Source of the DNA: Streptomyces sp. P9-A4
GTDB lineage: Bacteria; Actinomycetota; Actinomycetes; Streptomycetales; Streptomycetaceae
Length of the DNA stretch: 64,000 nt
Reading direction: 5' to 3'
Assembly: GCF_036634195.1 (NCBI RefSeq)
Contig: NZ_JAZIFY010000001.1
Location: forward strand, 4,536,501 to 4,600,500
Below, piece after piece: positions 26,489 through 36,220 of the stretch; the stretch's first letter is position 1, and every line of letters begins with the position of its first letter. A program made the position numbers and the translations under genes. The notes beneath the pieces were generated by a model. That model ran no database searches. It worked only from the letters and a program-made list of their open reading frames with translations, and had not been told where the DNA came from.

Positions 26489-28342
26489 ATGCCCACGCCG
26501 CCCGAGAACCGTGAGCTCAGCCCGTACACCGGCTGGACGCGTGCCCACTGGGAGACCGCGGCCGACCGACTCCTTCTGGACGTACGCCCGTTCGCCTCGC
26601 CGGGCCTCGGCCTCATCGACCTGCCGGGCCCCCGCCCCAGCTGGTCCGGCCCCCGCTCCGACGGCCTGGAGGGCTGGGCCCGCACCTTCCTCCTCGCGGC
26701 GCTCAGGGTCGCGGGCGCCCGGGGCGGGGACCCTTACGGGCATCTCGACCGGTACGCGGAGGGGCTCGCGGCGGGGACGGCGAGGGCGGGGAACATGGGA
26801 CAGGCGGGGTCCGCAGCCGGCGCTTGCCGTGCCCAAGGCCCCGACTCCTGGCCCCTGATGGCCGACACCCGTCAGGCGATCGTCGAATCCGCCTCGATCG
26901 CCCTCGGGCTCCGCCTCACCCGCCCCTGGCTCTGGGACCGGCTCGACGACCGCGTCCGCGAGCGGGTCGTCGACTGGCTCCGCCCCGCGCTCGGGCCCTC
27001 CCCCGTCGACAACAACTGGTGGCTGTTCGGCCTCACCGTCGCCGGGTTCCTCCAGGACGCCGGCATCGAGACGGACCTGGCCGCCGCCACGATCGACCGC
27101 TCCCTCGCCCGCGTCGAGGACTGGTACCTCGGCGACGGCTGGTACAGCGACGGCGACAACCGCGCCTTCGACCACTACAACGCCTGGGCGCTGCACTTCT
27201 ACCCCGTGCTCCACGCCCACCTCGCCGGCGACCGGAAGCTCCTCGACCACTACGGGCCCCGCCTGCGCGCCCATCTCGACGACTACGTCCACCTCTTCGA
27301 CGCCGGCGGCTCCCCCCTCCCGTACGGGCGTTCCCTGATCTACCGCTTCGCCGCAGCCGCCGCGCCCTGGCTGGGCACCCTCACCGGGCACACCCCGCTC
27401 ACCCCCGGCGCCACCCGCCGCCTCGCCTCCGGCACCCTCCGGTACTTCCTCGACCGGGGCGCCACCGACCCGAACGGGCTCCTCACCCTCGGCTGGCACG
27501 GCCCGTACCCGCCGCTCGTCCAGGAGTACTCGGGCCCCGGCTCCCCCTACTGGGCGTCCAAGGGCTTCCTCGGCCTCCTGCTTCCCGAGGACCACCCCGC
27601 CTGGACCGAACCCGAGGAACCCCTGCCCGCCGAACGGACCGACACCGTCCGGGCCTTCGCCCCCGCCGGGCTGCTCGTCCAGAGCACCGCCGCCGACGGG
27701 CTCGTACGCCTCCACAACCACGGCAGCAACCACGTGGGCAGCGCGGAGGGCGGGTCGGACGCCCCCGGATACGCCCGCCACGCCTACTCGACCCGTACGG
27801 GACCCACCACCGGCGACGCCCCCGCCGACAACCACTTCGCGCTGCTGACGGCGGACGGCCGGGCCACCACCCGGGGCCCCGCCACCCTCCTCGGCACCGG
27901 CCCCGACCGGGCCGTCTCCCTCCACCACCCGCTGCCCGGCGTCCGGGTCCTCTCCGCGACCCTCGCCCACGGGCGGGCCGAGGTCCGCGCCCATCTCGTC
28001 CTCGGCGCCCCGGAGGGGACCCCCGTACGGCAGACAGGCTGGGCCACCACCCCCGACGGGCCGCACGCCCAGCTCCATCCGGTCCACGGCTATCCCGCGG
28101 ACCGCCCGGCCGTCGAACTCCCCACCGGGGAAACCCTTCAGGGTCCCGGCAGCCGCACCCTGAGCCTGCACGGCGTGACGAGCGGCCCGGCCGCGCTCTT
28201 CGTGGCCCTCGCCTCCCTCACCGCCGAGCCCGGCCCCGCACCCGTGTCCGAGCTCGCGACCGTCCGCGTCACCGGCCCCCGGGCGCTCACCGTGACCTGG
28301 CGGAACGGCACCACCGCACACCTCGATCTCGAAGCCGACTGA
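26489..28342 (+). CDS. DUF2264 domain-containing protein (likely polysaccharide/sugar-acid metabolism)
   Basis: A 617-residue soluble protein from ATG 26489 (GGGAG ribosome site). It begins RELSPYTGWTRAHWE, and the all-helical N-terminal ~370 residues carry VDNNWWLFGLTVAGFL, WYSDGDNRAFDHYNAWALHFY and SPYWASKGFLGLLLP, which are DUF2264 landmarks resembling an (alpha/alpha) toroid as in glycan lyases/hydrolases. The C-terminal part is beta-rich. No enzymatic activity can be fixed. It is divergent from the regulator and shares its control sequences with the importer, so it likely processes the imported oligosaccharide. Confidence 0.85.
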   Translation: MPTPPENRELSPYTGWTRAHWETAADRLLLDVRPFASPGLGLIDLPGPRPSWSGPRSDGLEGWARTFLLAALRVAGARGGDPYGHLDRYAEGLAAGTARAGNMGQAGSAAGACRAQGPDSWPLMADTRQAIVESASIALGLRLTRPWLWDRLDDRVRERVVDWLRPALGPSPVDNNWWLFGLTVAGFLQDAGIETDLAAATIDRSLARVEDWYLGDGWYSDGDNRAFDHYNAWALHFYPVLHAHLAGDRKLLDHYGPRLRAHLDDYVHLFDAGGSPLPYGRSLIYRFAAAAAPWLGTLTGHTPLTPGATRRLASGTLRYFLDRGATDPNGLLTLGWHGPYPPLVQEYSGPGSPYWASKGFLGLLLPEDHPAWTEPEEPLPAERTDTVRAFAPAGLLVQSTAADGLVRLHNHGSNHVGSAEGGSDAPGYARHAYSTRTGPTTGDAPADNHFALLTADGRATTRGPATLLGTGPDRAVSLHHPLPGVRVLSATLAHGRAEVRAHLVLGAPEGTPVRQTGWATTPDGPHAQLHPVHGYPADRPAVELPTGETLQGPGSRTLSLHGVTSGPAALFVALASLTAEPGPAPVSELATVRVTGPRALTVTWRNGTTAHLDLEAD

Positions 28343-28355
28343 GCCGCCGGAAGCG

Positions 28356-29129
28356 CTACTTCGGTCCGTACTTCCGGCCCGCCCTGGAGGACGCCCCGCC
28401 CAGCAGGCCGCGCGGCGCCAGCTTCACCACACCCATCAGGGCCTTGTAGCGCGGGTCCGGGATCGACAGCGTCTTCCCCCGCTCCAGGTCCGTCAGGGCC
28501 GCCGTCACCAGCTTGTCCGCGTCGAGCCACATCCAGCCCGGGATGTTGTCGGTCCCCATCCCGGCCCGCTCGTGGAACTCGGTCCGTACGAAGCCGGGGC
28601 AGAGCGCCATCAGCCGCACCCCGCTGCCCGCGAGGTCCCGCGCCGCGCCCTGGGTGAACTGCACGACCCAGGCCTTCGAGGCGCCGTACGTGCCCCGGGG
28701 GACGAAGGCCGCCACCGAGGCGACGTTCACGACGGCGCCCCGGCGGCGCTCCTTCATCGAGACGGCGGCGGCCGAGGTCAGCCGCAGCACCGCCTCGCAG
28801 TGCACCGTGAGCATCTTCAACTCGTCGGCCATGGACACTTCGAGGAAGCGCCCCTTGTTGCCGAACCCGGCGTTGTTCACGAGCAGGTCCACCGGCCGCT
28901 TCGGGTCCGAGAGCCGCGCCTCGACGGCGGCGATCCCCTTCTCCTCCGCGAGGTCCGCCGAGAGCACCTCGGCCTCGACGCCGTGCCGGTCGTGCAGTTC
29001 GGTCGCCTGCTCACGGAGGCGCTTCACGTCCCTGGCCACCAGCACGACATCGTGGCCGTCCGCCGCGAGCCTGCGTGCGAAGGCGGCCCCGATGCCCGCG
29101 GTGGCGCCCGTAATCAGTGCAGTCGTCAT
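28356..29129 (-). CDS. Short-chain dehydrogenase/reductase (SDR) family
   Basis: A 257-residue classical SDR: TALITGATAGIGAAFARRLA binds the cofactor, NNAGFGNKG follows, the catalytic Ser lies in VNVASVAAF, and Tyr/Lys in YGASKAW. The ending ASSRAGRKYGPK is a basic tail. The substrate is unknown. The gene converges on the DUF2264 gene after 13 bp and lies downstream of the MOSC gene on the same strand. Confidence 0.92.
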   Translation of the reverse strand: MTTALITGATAGIGAAFARRLAADGHDVVLVARDVKRLREQATELHDRHGVEAEVLSADLAEEKGIAAVEARLSDPKRPVDLLVNNAGFGNKGRFLEVSMADELKMLTVHCEAVLRLTSAAAVSMKERRRGAVVNVASVAAFVPRGTYGASKAWVVQFTQGAARDLAGSGVRLMALCPGFVRTEFHERAGMGTDNIPGWMWLDADKLVTAALTDLERGKTLSIPDPRYKALMGVVKLAPRGLLGGASSRAGRKYGPK

Positions 29130-29179
29130 ACGGGCACGGTAGTGCCCCGCCGCGGACGTTCTTGTCCGCGTACCGGCGA

Positions 29180-29854
29180 CTACGCGCGCGCGTACTTCTC
29201 GGTGTACCGGCGGGCGAGCGCGAGGAGGCCCGACTCCATCCACTCGGCGGCGACCAACGTGCTGGGCAGCAGCGGGCGTTCGGTGGTGGCGGCGCGGTGC
29301 AGCAGCGCGACCGTGATGTCGTGCTCCGGCCGGTGGACGACGGTGACCGGGTCGCCCGCGCGGATCTCGCCCGGCACGATCACCCGCAGCAGCGCGCCGG
29401 GACCCGCCTCGGACTGGGTGAACCGGCGCACCCAGCCCTTCTCCTCCAGGAAGCCCGCGAACGTACGGCAGGGGATGCGGCCGCCGGTGACCTCCAGGAC
29501 CACCTCGTCGCCGATCCGCCAGCGCTCGCCGATCAGGGCCCCGTTCACGTCGAGGCCGGAGGTGGTGAGGTTCTCGCCGAAGGAGCCGTTGGCGATCTCG
29601 CGGCCGAGCTCCCGCTCCCACCGGTCCAGGTCCTCGCGGGCGAAGGCGTACGCGGCCCGGTCGTCGCCGCCGTGGAACCGCAGGTCGCAGACGGTGTCCC
29701 CGGCCAGCCCGCTCGCCCCGACGCCGGGCGCCCCGGGGGCCTCGATCCGCACCGGCCCGTCGACCGGGCGCTTGTCGATGCCGGTCGTCCCGGCGGCGGC
29801 GTCGGTGTAGTCCACGGCCTTGGCGCGGCCCACATTCACACTCAGCAAGGTCAT
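29180..29854 (-). CDS. MOSC domain-containing protein (YiiM-like)
   Basis: A 224-residue MOSC protein. The conserved Cys lies in GGRIPCRTFAGFLEE; DLRFHGGDDRAAYAF and GSFGENLTTSGLDVNG are typical of YiiM-type members, which reduce N-hydroxylated compounds with molybdenum cofactor-bound sulfur. The start MTLLSVNVGRAKAVDY is usual. It is divergent from the LysR-type gene, which may regulate it. Confidence 0.9.
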   Translation of the reverse strand: MTLLSVNVGRAKAVDYTDAAAGTTGIDKRPVDGPVRIEAPGAPGVGASGLAGDTVCDLRFHGGDDRAAYAFAREDLDRWERELGREIANGSFGENLTTSGLDVNGALIGERWRIGDEVVLEVTGGRIPCRTFAGFLEEKGWVRRFTQSEAGPGALLRVIVPGEIRAGDPVTVVHRPEHDITVALLHRAATTERPLLPSTLVAAEWMESGLLALARRYTEKYARA

Positions 29855-29935
29855 GACGGCACCTTAGGGGCACAGGTCTCAAAGCCGCAGGCGAAAATGT
29901 GCTGGTTCACCCAAGATTCGCTTATGCTGGAACGC

Positions 29936-30829
29936 ATGATCGAGGCACGCCATCTCCGCGTCCTGCGCGCCGTCGCCGCCACCGGCTCCTTCTCGGCCGC
30001 CGCGCGCGAACTCGGCTGCACCCAGCCCGCCGTCAGCCAGCAGATGAAGGCCCTCGAAGCCTCCGCCGGCACGCCGCTGCTGATCCGCGCGGCACGCGAG
30101 ATGCGCCTCACCCAGGCCGGCGAGGTCCTCGTCCGGCACGCCTCCGGCATCCTCGCCGGGCTCACCGCCGCCGAGGAGGAGGTCGCCGCCATCGCCGGGC
30201 TCCGGGCGGGCCGGGTCCGCCTGGTCTCCTTCCCGAGCGGCAGCTCCACCCTCGTCCCCACCGCGCTCGCCTCCCTGCGGGCGGCGCACCCCGGCACCCG
30301 CGTCTCGCTCGTCGAGGCCGAACCGCCGCGCTCGGTCGAGATGCTCCGCGAGGGCGACTGCGACGTGGCCCTGGCCTTCCGTTACGGGGCCGGGCAGGCG
30401 GAGTGGGACGACCTGGTGGTCCGGCCGATCCTCGCCGACCGTCTGGTGGGCCTGGTCCCCGAGGGGCACCGGCTCGCCGGGGCCGGCTCCGTGGGGATCG
30501 CGGAACTCGCCGAGGAGTCCTGGATCGCGGGCTGCCCGCGCTGCCGCCGCCAGCTCGTCGACGTCTGCGAGGAGGCGGGCTTCACTCCCCGCATCGACTT
30601 CGCCACCGACGACTACCCGGCGGTGGTGGGCCTGGTCGGCGCGGGCCTGGGCGTGGCCGTACTGCCGGAGCTGGCCATCGAGTCCGTACGGCCGAAGGGG
30701 GCGCGGACCGTGGCCGTGGAACCCGCCGTGGAGCGGGAGATCGTGGCCCTCACGCTGCCGGACCTGGCGCAGGTCCCGGCCGTCGCCGCCACCCTGGACG
30801 AACTGACCCGCGCCGCCAGGCGCGCGTGA
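29936..30829 (+). CDS. LysR-family transcriptional regulator
   Basis: A 297-residue LysR protein. The N-terminal winged helix begins MIEARHLRVLRAVAATGSFS with SAAARELGCTQPAVSQQMKALE; the effector domain follows with VRLVSFPSGSSTLVPTAL and GLVGAGLGVAVLPEL. I choose ATG 29936 over ATG 29924: TATGCT at 29923-29928 looks like a -10, which would make a leaderless transcript starting at or near this ATG. GCGAA and TTCGC half-sites bracket the ~30 bp upstream, consistent with self-control. The divergent MOSC gene is the best target. Confidence 0.9.
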   Translation: MIEARHLRVLRAVAATGSFSAAARELGCTQPAVSQQMKALEASAGTPLLIRAAREMRLTQAGEVLVRHASGILAGLTAAEEEVAAIAGLRAGRVRLVSFPSGSSTLVPTALASLRAAHPGTRVSLVEAEPPRSVEMLREGDCDVALAFRYGAGQAEWDDLVVRPILADRLVGLVPEGHRLAGAGSVGIAELAEESWIAGCPRCRRQLVDVCEEAGFTPRIDFATDDYPAVVGLVGAGLGVAVLPELAIESVRPKGARTVAVEPAVEREIVALTLPDLAQVPAVAATLDELTRAARRA

Positions 30830-30862
30830 GCCCACTCGGCCGGGCGCTGGGCATCCGCGCCG

Positions 30863-30907
30863 CCACGCGCGCGTAGGCACCCTGAGGGGGCCCTCACGCG
30901 CGCGTGG
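30863..30907. terminator. Bidirectional hairpin between the LysR gene and whiD
   Basis: A 12-bp perfect outer stem (30863-30874 with 30896-30907, CCACGCGCGCGT and its complement) encloses a second small hairpin (GAGGG...CCCTC). It lies between two convergent genes and can end both transcripts. No clear T-tract. Confidence 0.7.
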
Positions 30908-30962
30908 GCGCGGTCGTGTCCGGGCTCTGTGGTGTCGCGGTCCTAGTTGAAGAAACGTTCCT

Positions 30963-31325
30963 TCACATGCGCTCCACGATCGGCCGGCCGGCTGCCGCCG
31001 CCGATGTCGTCAGGGGTGTCATGGCCGGCGCCGCCGTCATCAGGCGATTGCGCGCGCGTCCCATGAGCTCTTCGCGTTCGTCCTCGGTGAGGCCGCCCCA
31101 TACGCCGTAGGGCTCCCGCACGGCGAGTGCGTGTGCCGCGCACTCCGCGCGCACCGGGCACCGCATGCAGACCTCTTTCGCCGAGTTCTCACGCGCACTC
31201 CGTGCCGCGCCGCGCTCTCCCTCGGGGTGGAAGAACAGGGAGCTGTCGACTCCGCGGCAGGCCGCGAGGAGTTGCCAGTCCCACAGATCGGCGTTGGGTC
31301 CGGGAAGGCGGGAGAAATCTGCCAT
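30963..31325 (-). CDS. whiD: WhiD, WhiB-family iron-sulfur developmental regulator
   Basis: A 120-residue WhiB-like protein. The four cluster-binding cysteines fall at 23, 53, 56 and 62 (LLAACRG, EVCMRCPVRAECAAHAL), the positions reported for Streptomyces coelicolor WhiD. The helix-turn signature YGVWGGLTEDERE follows, then a basic stretch and an Ala-rich tail. WhiD binds a [4Fe-4S] cluster and acts with the principal sigma factor in late sporulation. The location next to bldM, an ECF sigma gene and guaB is the known streptomycete order. ATG 31325 has an AAGGGGAC ribosome site. Confidence 0.93.
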   Translation of the reverse strand: MADFSRLPGPNADLWDWQLLAACRGVDSSLFFHPEGERGAARSARENSAKEVCMRCPVRAECAAHALAVREPYGVWGGLTEDEREELMGRARNRLMTAAPAMTPLTTSAAAAGRPIVERM

Positions 31326-31428
31326 AGCGCTTGTCCCCTTGAAACCGTGTCGAACGGATAGTGGGCGGATGGATGGCTGATGGCCGGGGCTCCTCGGGTC
31401 CCCGACGGGTCCGGGTCGGTACACCTAC

Positions 31429-31452
31429 TGTCGAAGTAGATGTAAATATGAC
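31429..31452 (-). promoter_or_regulatory. Conserved element upstream of whiD (copy A)
   Basis: Ends in GTAAATATGAC on the plus strand (GTCATATTTAC toward whiD), with TAG and TGTC blocks at fixed offsets. It matches 19 of 24 positions of a second copy at 38121-38144. It lies 104 bp upstream of the whiD start. Whether it is a promoter core or a regulator site is unclear. Confidence 0.5.
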
Positions 31453-31597
31453 TCATTGCGAATCTAGCCACAGACACCGCGAAAAGGGAAGAAAACCCGC
31501 TAAATGGGGCATAGCGTTCGATGAACGGCGAATGACCCGCGTCGCTCTCCTCTGTGCGCAACCCCTCACGTAGAGTGCCGAAGGCTGCCGTCCGACC

Positions 31598-31625
31598 CGT
31601 AACTCTTTCGAGTGACCGTCGTTGA
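31598..31625 (+). promoter_or_regulatory. Sigma-BldN-type promoter of bldM
   Basis: CGTAAC at 31598-31603 and CGTTGA at 31620-31625 with a 16-bp spacer. These hexamers are those described for sigma-BldN targets (bldM p1 and the chaplin/rodlin genes). It is 133 bp before the bldM ATG. Confidence 0.85.
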
Positions 31626-31758
31626 GAGTGCGGAGGCGGTTGAAGGAATAAGCGCTCGGGCAGGTGTCCGAGGGCGTCAATCGCACAGGTGACGATTACG
31701 TACAGCCCTGGAGGCTCAAGGTGACGCGCAACAGCTGCGAGAGCCGCGGAGGTCAGGC

Positions 31759-32370
31759 ATGACATCCGTCCTCGTCTGCGACGACTCCCCGCTTGCCCGA
31801 GAGGCGCTCCGCCGGGCGGTCGCGACCGTGCCCGGCGTCGAGCGTGTGACCACCGCGGCCAACGGCGAGGAAGTCCTCCGCCGCTGGGGCGCGGACCGCT
31901 CGGACCTGATTCTGATGGACGTACGCATGCCCGGTCTGGGCGGCGTGGAGACCGTCCGCCGGCTGCTCTCCGCGGACCCCGGCGCCCGCATCATCATGCT
32001 CACGGTCGCCGAGGACCTCGACGGCGTCGCCCTCGCGGTCGCCGCGGGTGCGCGTGGCTATCTGCACAAGGACGCCTCGCGCGCCGAGCTGCGGGCCACC
32101 GTCACCCAGGCACTCGCCGACCCGACCTGGCGGCTCGCCCCGCGCCGCCTCCGTTCGGCCGAGATGGGCGCCGCGCCCACCCTCACCGCGCGCGAGATCC
32201 AGGTCCTCGAAGGCATGAGCCACGGCCGGTCCAACGCGGAGATCGGGCGCGAGCTCTTCCTCTCCGAGGACACCGTCAAGACCCACGCCCGGCGTCTCTT
32301 CAAGAAGCTGGGCGCCTCGGACCGGGCGCACGCCGTCGCCCTCGGTTTCCGCTGGGGCCTGGTCCGCTGA
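31759..32370 (+). CDS. bldM: BldM, orphan response regulator for aerial mycelium formation
   Basis: A 203-residue protein, the same length as Streptomyces BldM. The receiver domain (1-~120) has D8/D9, D54 in LILMDVRMPG, and LHKD. A LuxR/NarL HTH ends the protein (TLTAREIQVLEGMSHGRSNA and LFLSEDTVKTHARRLFKKLG). No kinase gene is adjacent. BldM acts as a homodimer and with WhiI as a heterodimer to switch on development genes. A BldN-type promoter precedes it, and a GC-rich hairpin follows at 32392-32429. Confidence 0.95.
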   Translation: MTSVLVCDDSPLAREALRRAVATVPGVERVTTAANGEEVLRRWGADRSDLILMDVRMPGLGGVETVRRLLSADPGARIIMLTVAEDLDGVALAVAAGARGYLHKDASRAELRATVTQALADPTWRLAPRRLRSAEMGAAPTLTAREIQVLEGMSHGRSNAEIGRELFLSEDTVKTHARRLFKKLGASDRAHAVALGFRWGLVR

Positions 32371-32391
32371 GTCGCAGGTCACCCGCCGTGT

Positions 32392-32429
32392 CCCCGTCCT
32401 CGCCCGCACCCTTCGCGGGCCGGACGGGG
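32392..32429 (+). terminator. Hairpin after bldM
   Basis: An interrupted GC stem, CCCCGTCC and GCCCGC on the left paired with GCGGGC and GGACGGGG on the right, around a 7-base loop. It is followed by CGGGCTTGTGT. It probably separates bldM from the sigma gene. Confidence 0.65.
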
Positions 32430-32523
32430 CGGGCTTGTGTCACTTCCCCGCCGGATGCCGCATCCTTGAGATGTGGAGTTCCTCGGGGACGAGTCGATCG
32501 AGCGGGAGGGGAGGGCGCGGGAG

Positions 32524-33216
32524 ATGAGTTCCGGCGCACCTGCTCATAACGCTTCGGTGCACAACTACGGACGCGGTGCCGCGAACGCAGAGGCGTCGGG
32601 GCACCATGGAGCGATGCGCGACGACGAGACCGTGGGTTCCCCCATGCCTGCCGGGCAGGGGGAGATCGGCGCGCTCGTCCGCCGCGCGGTGGAGGGCGAC
32701 GCCCAGGCCACCCATGACCTGCTCGCGCGCGTGCATCCGCTCGCCCTGCGGTACTGCCGCACCCGCCTCAACCGGCTCCCCGGTGACGCCCGGCACTTCG
32801 TCGAGGACCTCGCCCAGGAGGTCTGCGTCGCGGTCCTGATGGCGCTGCCGCGCTACAAGGACACCGGCAGGCCCTTCGAGGCCTTCGTCTTCGCCATCGC
32901 CGGACACAAGGTCGCCGACCTCCAGCGGGCCGCCATGCGGCACCCCGGGTCCACCGCCGTGCCCTCCGACGAGATGCCGGAGCGCCCCGACGACTCCCTC
33001 GGTCCCGAGGAGCGCGCGCTGCTCAGCGATGACGCCGAGTGGGCCAAGAAGCTGCTCGCCAACCTCCCGGAGAACCAGCGCGAACTGCTCGTGCTCCGGG
33101 TAGCCGTCGGGCTGACCGCCGAGGAGACCGGCCAGATGCTCGGCATGTCCCCGGGCGCCGTCCGGGTCGCGCAGCACCGCGCGCTCAGCCGGCTGCGCGC
33201 GCTGGCGGAGCAGTAG
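32524..33216 (+). CDS. shbA: ECF sigma factor, SigD/ShbA type
   Basis: About 230 residues from ATG 32524 (a GGGAGGGGAGGG tract lies upstream); GTG 32473 and ATG 32614 are alternative starts and the first ~35 residues are low in signal. Sigma-2 is at [17 protein letters not shown] and [20 protein letters not shown]; sigma-4 has [41 protein letters not shown]. In Streptomyces an ECF sigma at this position (ShbA) directs transcription of the principal sigma gene hrdB, and the mycobacterial equivalent neighbourhood (whiB3, sigD, guaB2, guaB3) is conserved. The symbol rests on synteny. Confidence 0.75.
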   Translation: MSSGAPAHNASVHNYGRGAANAEASGHHGAMRDDETVGSPMPAGQGEIGALVRRAVEGDAQATHDLLARVHPLALRYCRTRLNRLPGDARHFVEDLAQEVCVAVLMALPRYKDTGRPFEAFVFAIAGHKVADLQRAAMRHPGSTAVPSDEMPERPDDSLGPEERALLSDDAEWAKKLLANLPENQRELLVLRVAVGLTAEETGQMLGMSPGAVRVAQHRALSRLRALAEQ

Positions 33217-33303
33217 CACCGAGCGGGCGGTGGCGGCGGCGGAAGCGGTGCGGCCGAGCGCTCGGTAGCCGACCAGTAAGCGTTCCCGGTGCGTGTCGGC
33301 CCT

Positions 33304-33319
33304 TTCGTACACGTACGAA
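33304..33319. promoter_or_regulatory. Inverted repeat in the guaB upstream region
   Basis: TTCGTAC, two bases, GTACGAA. It is ~100 bp before the guaB start in a 200-bp gap that otherwise shows no reading frame. It could be a purine-responsive operator, but the family is unknown. Confidence 0.4.
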
Positions 33320-33377
33320 TGTCCAAAGCTTGCGGCTGATCTTGATCGTGGAATGAGACACCGCTTTGGGCCGTTAG

Positions 33378-34922
<1,545 letters not shown>

Positions 34923-34938
34923 CACAGCGCGACGCGTG

Positions 34939-34971
34939 GGGGCGGTTCCGGAACACGACCGGAACCGCCCC
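34939..34971 (+). terminator. Intrinsic terminator after guaB
   Basis: A 13-bp perfect stem (GGGGCGGTTCCGG with its complement) and a 7-base loop; the pairing continues outward with one mismatch. It separates guaB from the GuaB3-type gene, leaving a 58-bp gap for a promoter. Confidence 0.85.
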
Positions 34972-35028
34972 TCACGCTTGTGTCGGGGATACTGGTAGGC
35001 GCAGACGTAGAGGGAAAGGCCACACATC

Positions 35029-36153
35029 GTGACTGAGATCGAGATCGGGCGCGGCAAGCGCGGCCGCAGGGCGTACGCGTTCGACGACATCGCCGTCGTC
35101 CCGAGCCGGCGCACCCGGGACCCGAAGGAGGTCTCGATCGCCTGGCAGATCGACGCCTACCGGTTCGAGCTGCCGTTCCTGGCCGCGCCGATGGACTCGG
35201 TCGTCTCGCCGCAGACCGCCATCCGCATCGGCGAGCTGGGCGGCCTGGGCGTGCTGAACCTGGAGGGTCTCTGGACCCGGTACGAGGACCCGCAGCCGCT
35301 GCTCGACGAGATCGCCCAGCTGGACGAGGCGTCCGCGACCCGCCGTCTGCAGGAGATCTACTCCGCGCCGATCAAGGAAGAGCTGATCGGGCAGCGCATC
35401 AAGGAGGTGCGCGACTCCGGTGTCGTCACCGCCGCCGCGCTCTCCCCGCAGCGCACCGCGCAGTTCTCCAAGGCCGTGGTCGACGCGGGCGTGGACCTGT
35501 TCGTCATCCGCGGTACGACGGTCTCCGCCGAGCACGTCTCCGGCGCGTCCGAGCCGCTGAACCTGAAGCAGTTCATCTACGAGCTGGACGTCCCGGTCAT
35601 CGTCGGCGGCTGCGCCACGTACACCGCGGCCCTGCACCTGATGCGCACCGGCGCGGCGGGCGTCCTGGTCGGCTTCGGCGGCGGCGCCGCGCACACCACC
35701 CGTAACGTGCTGGGCATCCAGGTCCCGATGGCGACCGCGGTCGCCGACGTGGCCGCGGCCCGCCGCGACTACATGGACGAGTCCGGCGGCCGGTACGTGC
35801 ACGTCATCGCCGACGGCGGCGTCGGCTGGTCCGGCGACCTGCCGAAGGCCATCGCCTGCGGTGCCGACTCGGTCATGATCGGTTCCCCGCTGGCCCGTGC
35901 CACGGACGCGCCCGGCAAGGGCCACCACTGGGGCATGGAGGCCGTCCACGAGGACGTGCCGCGCGGCAAGCTGGTCGACCTGGGCATCGTCGGCACCACC
36001 GAGGAGATCCTCGCGGGCCCGTCGCACACCCCGGACGGCTCGATGAACTTCTTCGGCGCCCTGCGCCGCGCGATGGCCACGACGGGCTACAGCGAGCTCA
36101 AGGAGTTCCAGCGCGTCGAGGTCACGGTCGCGGACGCGCAGCACAAGCGCTGA
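35029..36153 (+). CDS. GuaB3-family IMP dehydrogenase-related protein without CBS domains
   Basis: A 374-residue relative of IMPDH. The start EIEIGRGKRGRRAYAFDDIAVVPSRRTRD and the barrel LAAPMDSVVSPQTA are typical. There is no CBS insert. At the catalytic loop it reads VGFGGGAAHTTRNVLG where IMPDH has G-S-I-C-T-T-R, so the family nucleophile Cys is absent from this loop. It is conserved beside guaB throughout actinobacteria, so it is functional, but the reaction cannot be inferred from sequence. GTG 35029. Confidence 0.9.
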   Translation: MTEIEIGRGKRGRRAYAFDDIAVVPSRRTRDPKEVSIAWQIDAYRFELPFLAAPMDSVVSPQTAIRIGELGGLGVLNLEGLWTRYEDPQPLLDEIAQLDEASATRRLQEIYSAPIKEELIGQRIKEVRDSGVVTAAALSPQRTAQFSKAVVDAGVDLFVIRGTTVSAEHVSGASEPLNLKQFIYELDVPVIVGGCATYTAALHLMRTGAAGVLVGFGGGAAHTTRNVLGIQVPMATAVADVAAARRDYMDESGGRYVHVIADGGVGWSGDLPKAIACGADSVMIGSPLARATDAPGKGHHWGMEAVHEDVPRGKLVDLGIVGTTEEILAGPSHTPDGSMNFFGALRRAMATTGYSELKEFQRVEVTVADAQHKR

Positions 36154-36170
36154 CCCCGTAGATCCGTACG

Positions 36171-36208
36171 CGAAGGGGCCCCGCACCGGGTGGTGCGGGG
36201 CCCCTTCG
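36171..36208. terminator. Strong bidirectional terminator
   Basis: A 17-bp perfect stem (36171-36187 with 36192-36208; CGAAGGGGCCCCGCACC and complement) and a 4-base loop GGGT; outside it GTACG and CGTAC nearly extend the pairing. It serves both the GuaB3 gene and the convergent membrane-protein gene. Confidence 0.88.
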
Positions 36209-36220
36209 GCGTACGCGCGA

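Larger units (their letters stand above)
31326..31758. promoter_or_regulatory. Divergent whiD-bldM intergenic region (433 bp)
   Basis: No reading frame here is convincing. The region is noticeably more A/T-rich than its surroundings (31440-31510). It holds a sigma-BldN-type promoter for bldM (31598-31625) and a 24-bp element upstream of whiD (31429-31452) shared with another gene's upstream region. The bldM ATG is preceded by GGAGGTC within the last 15 bases. Several overlapping developmental inputs are expected. Confidence 0.7.

Noticed and set aside
31361..31573. 70-codon plus-strand frame in the whiD-bldM gap
   Set aside because: It crosses the shared element and ends before the BldN-type promoter; no ribosome site or conserved pattern, and both flanking genes need this space for regulation.
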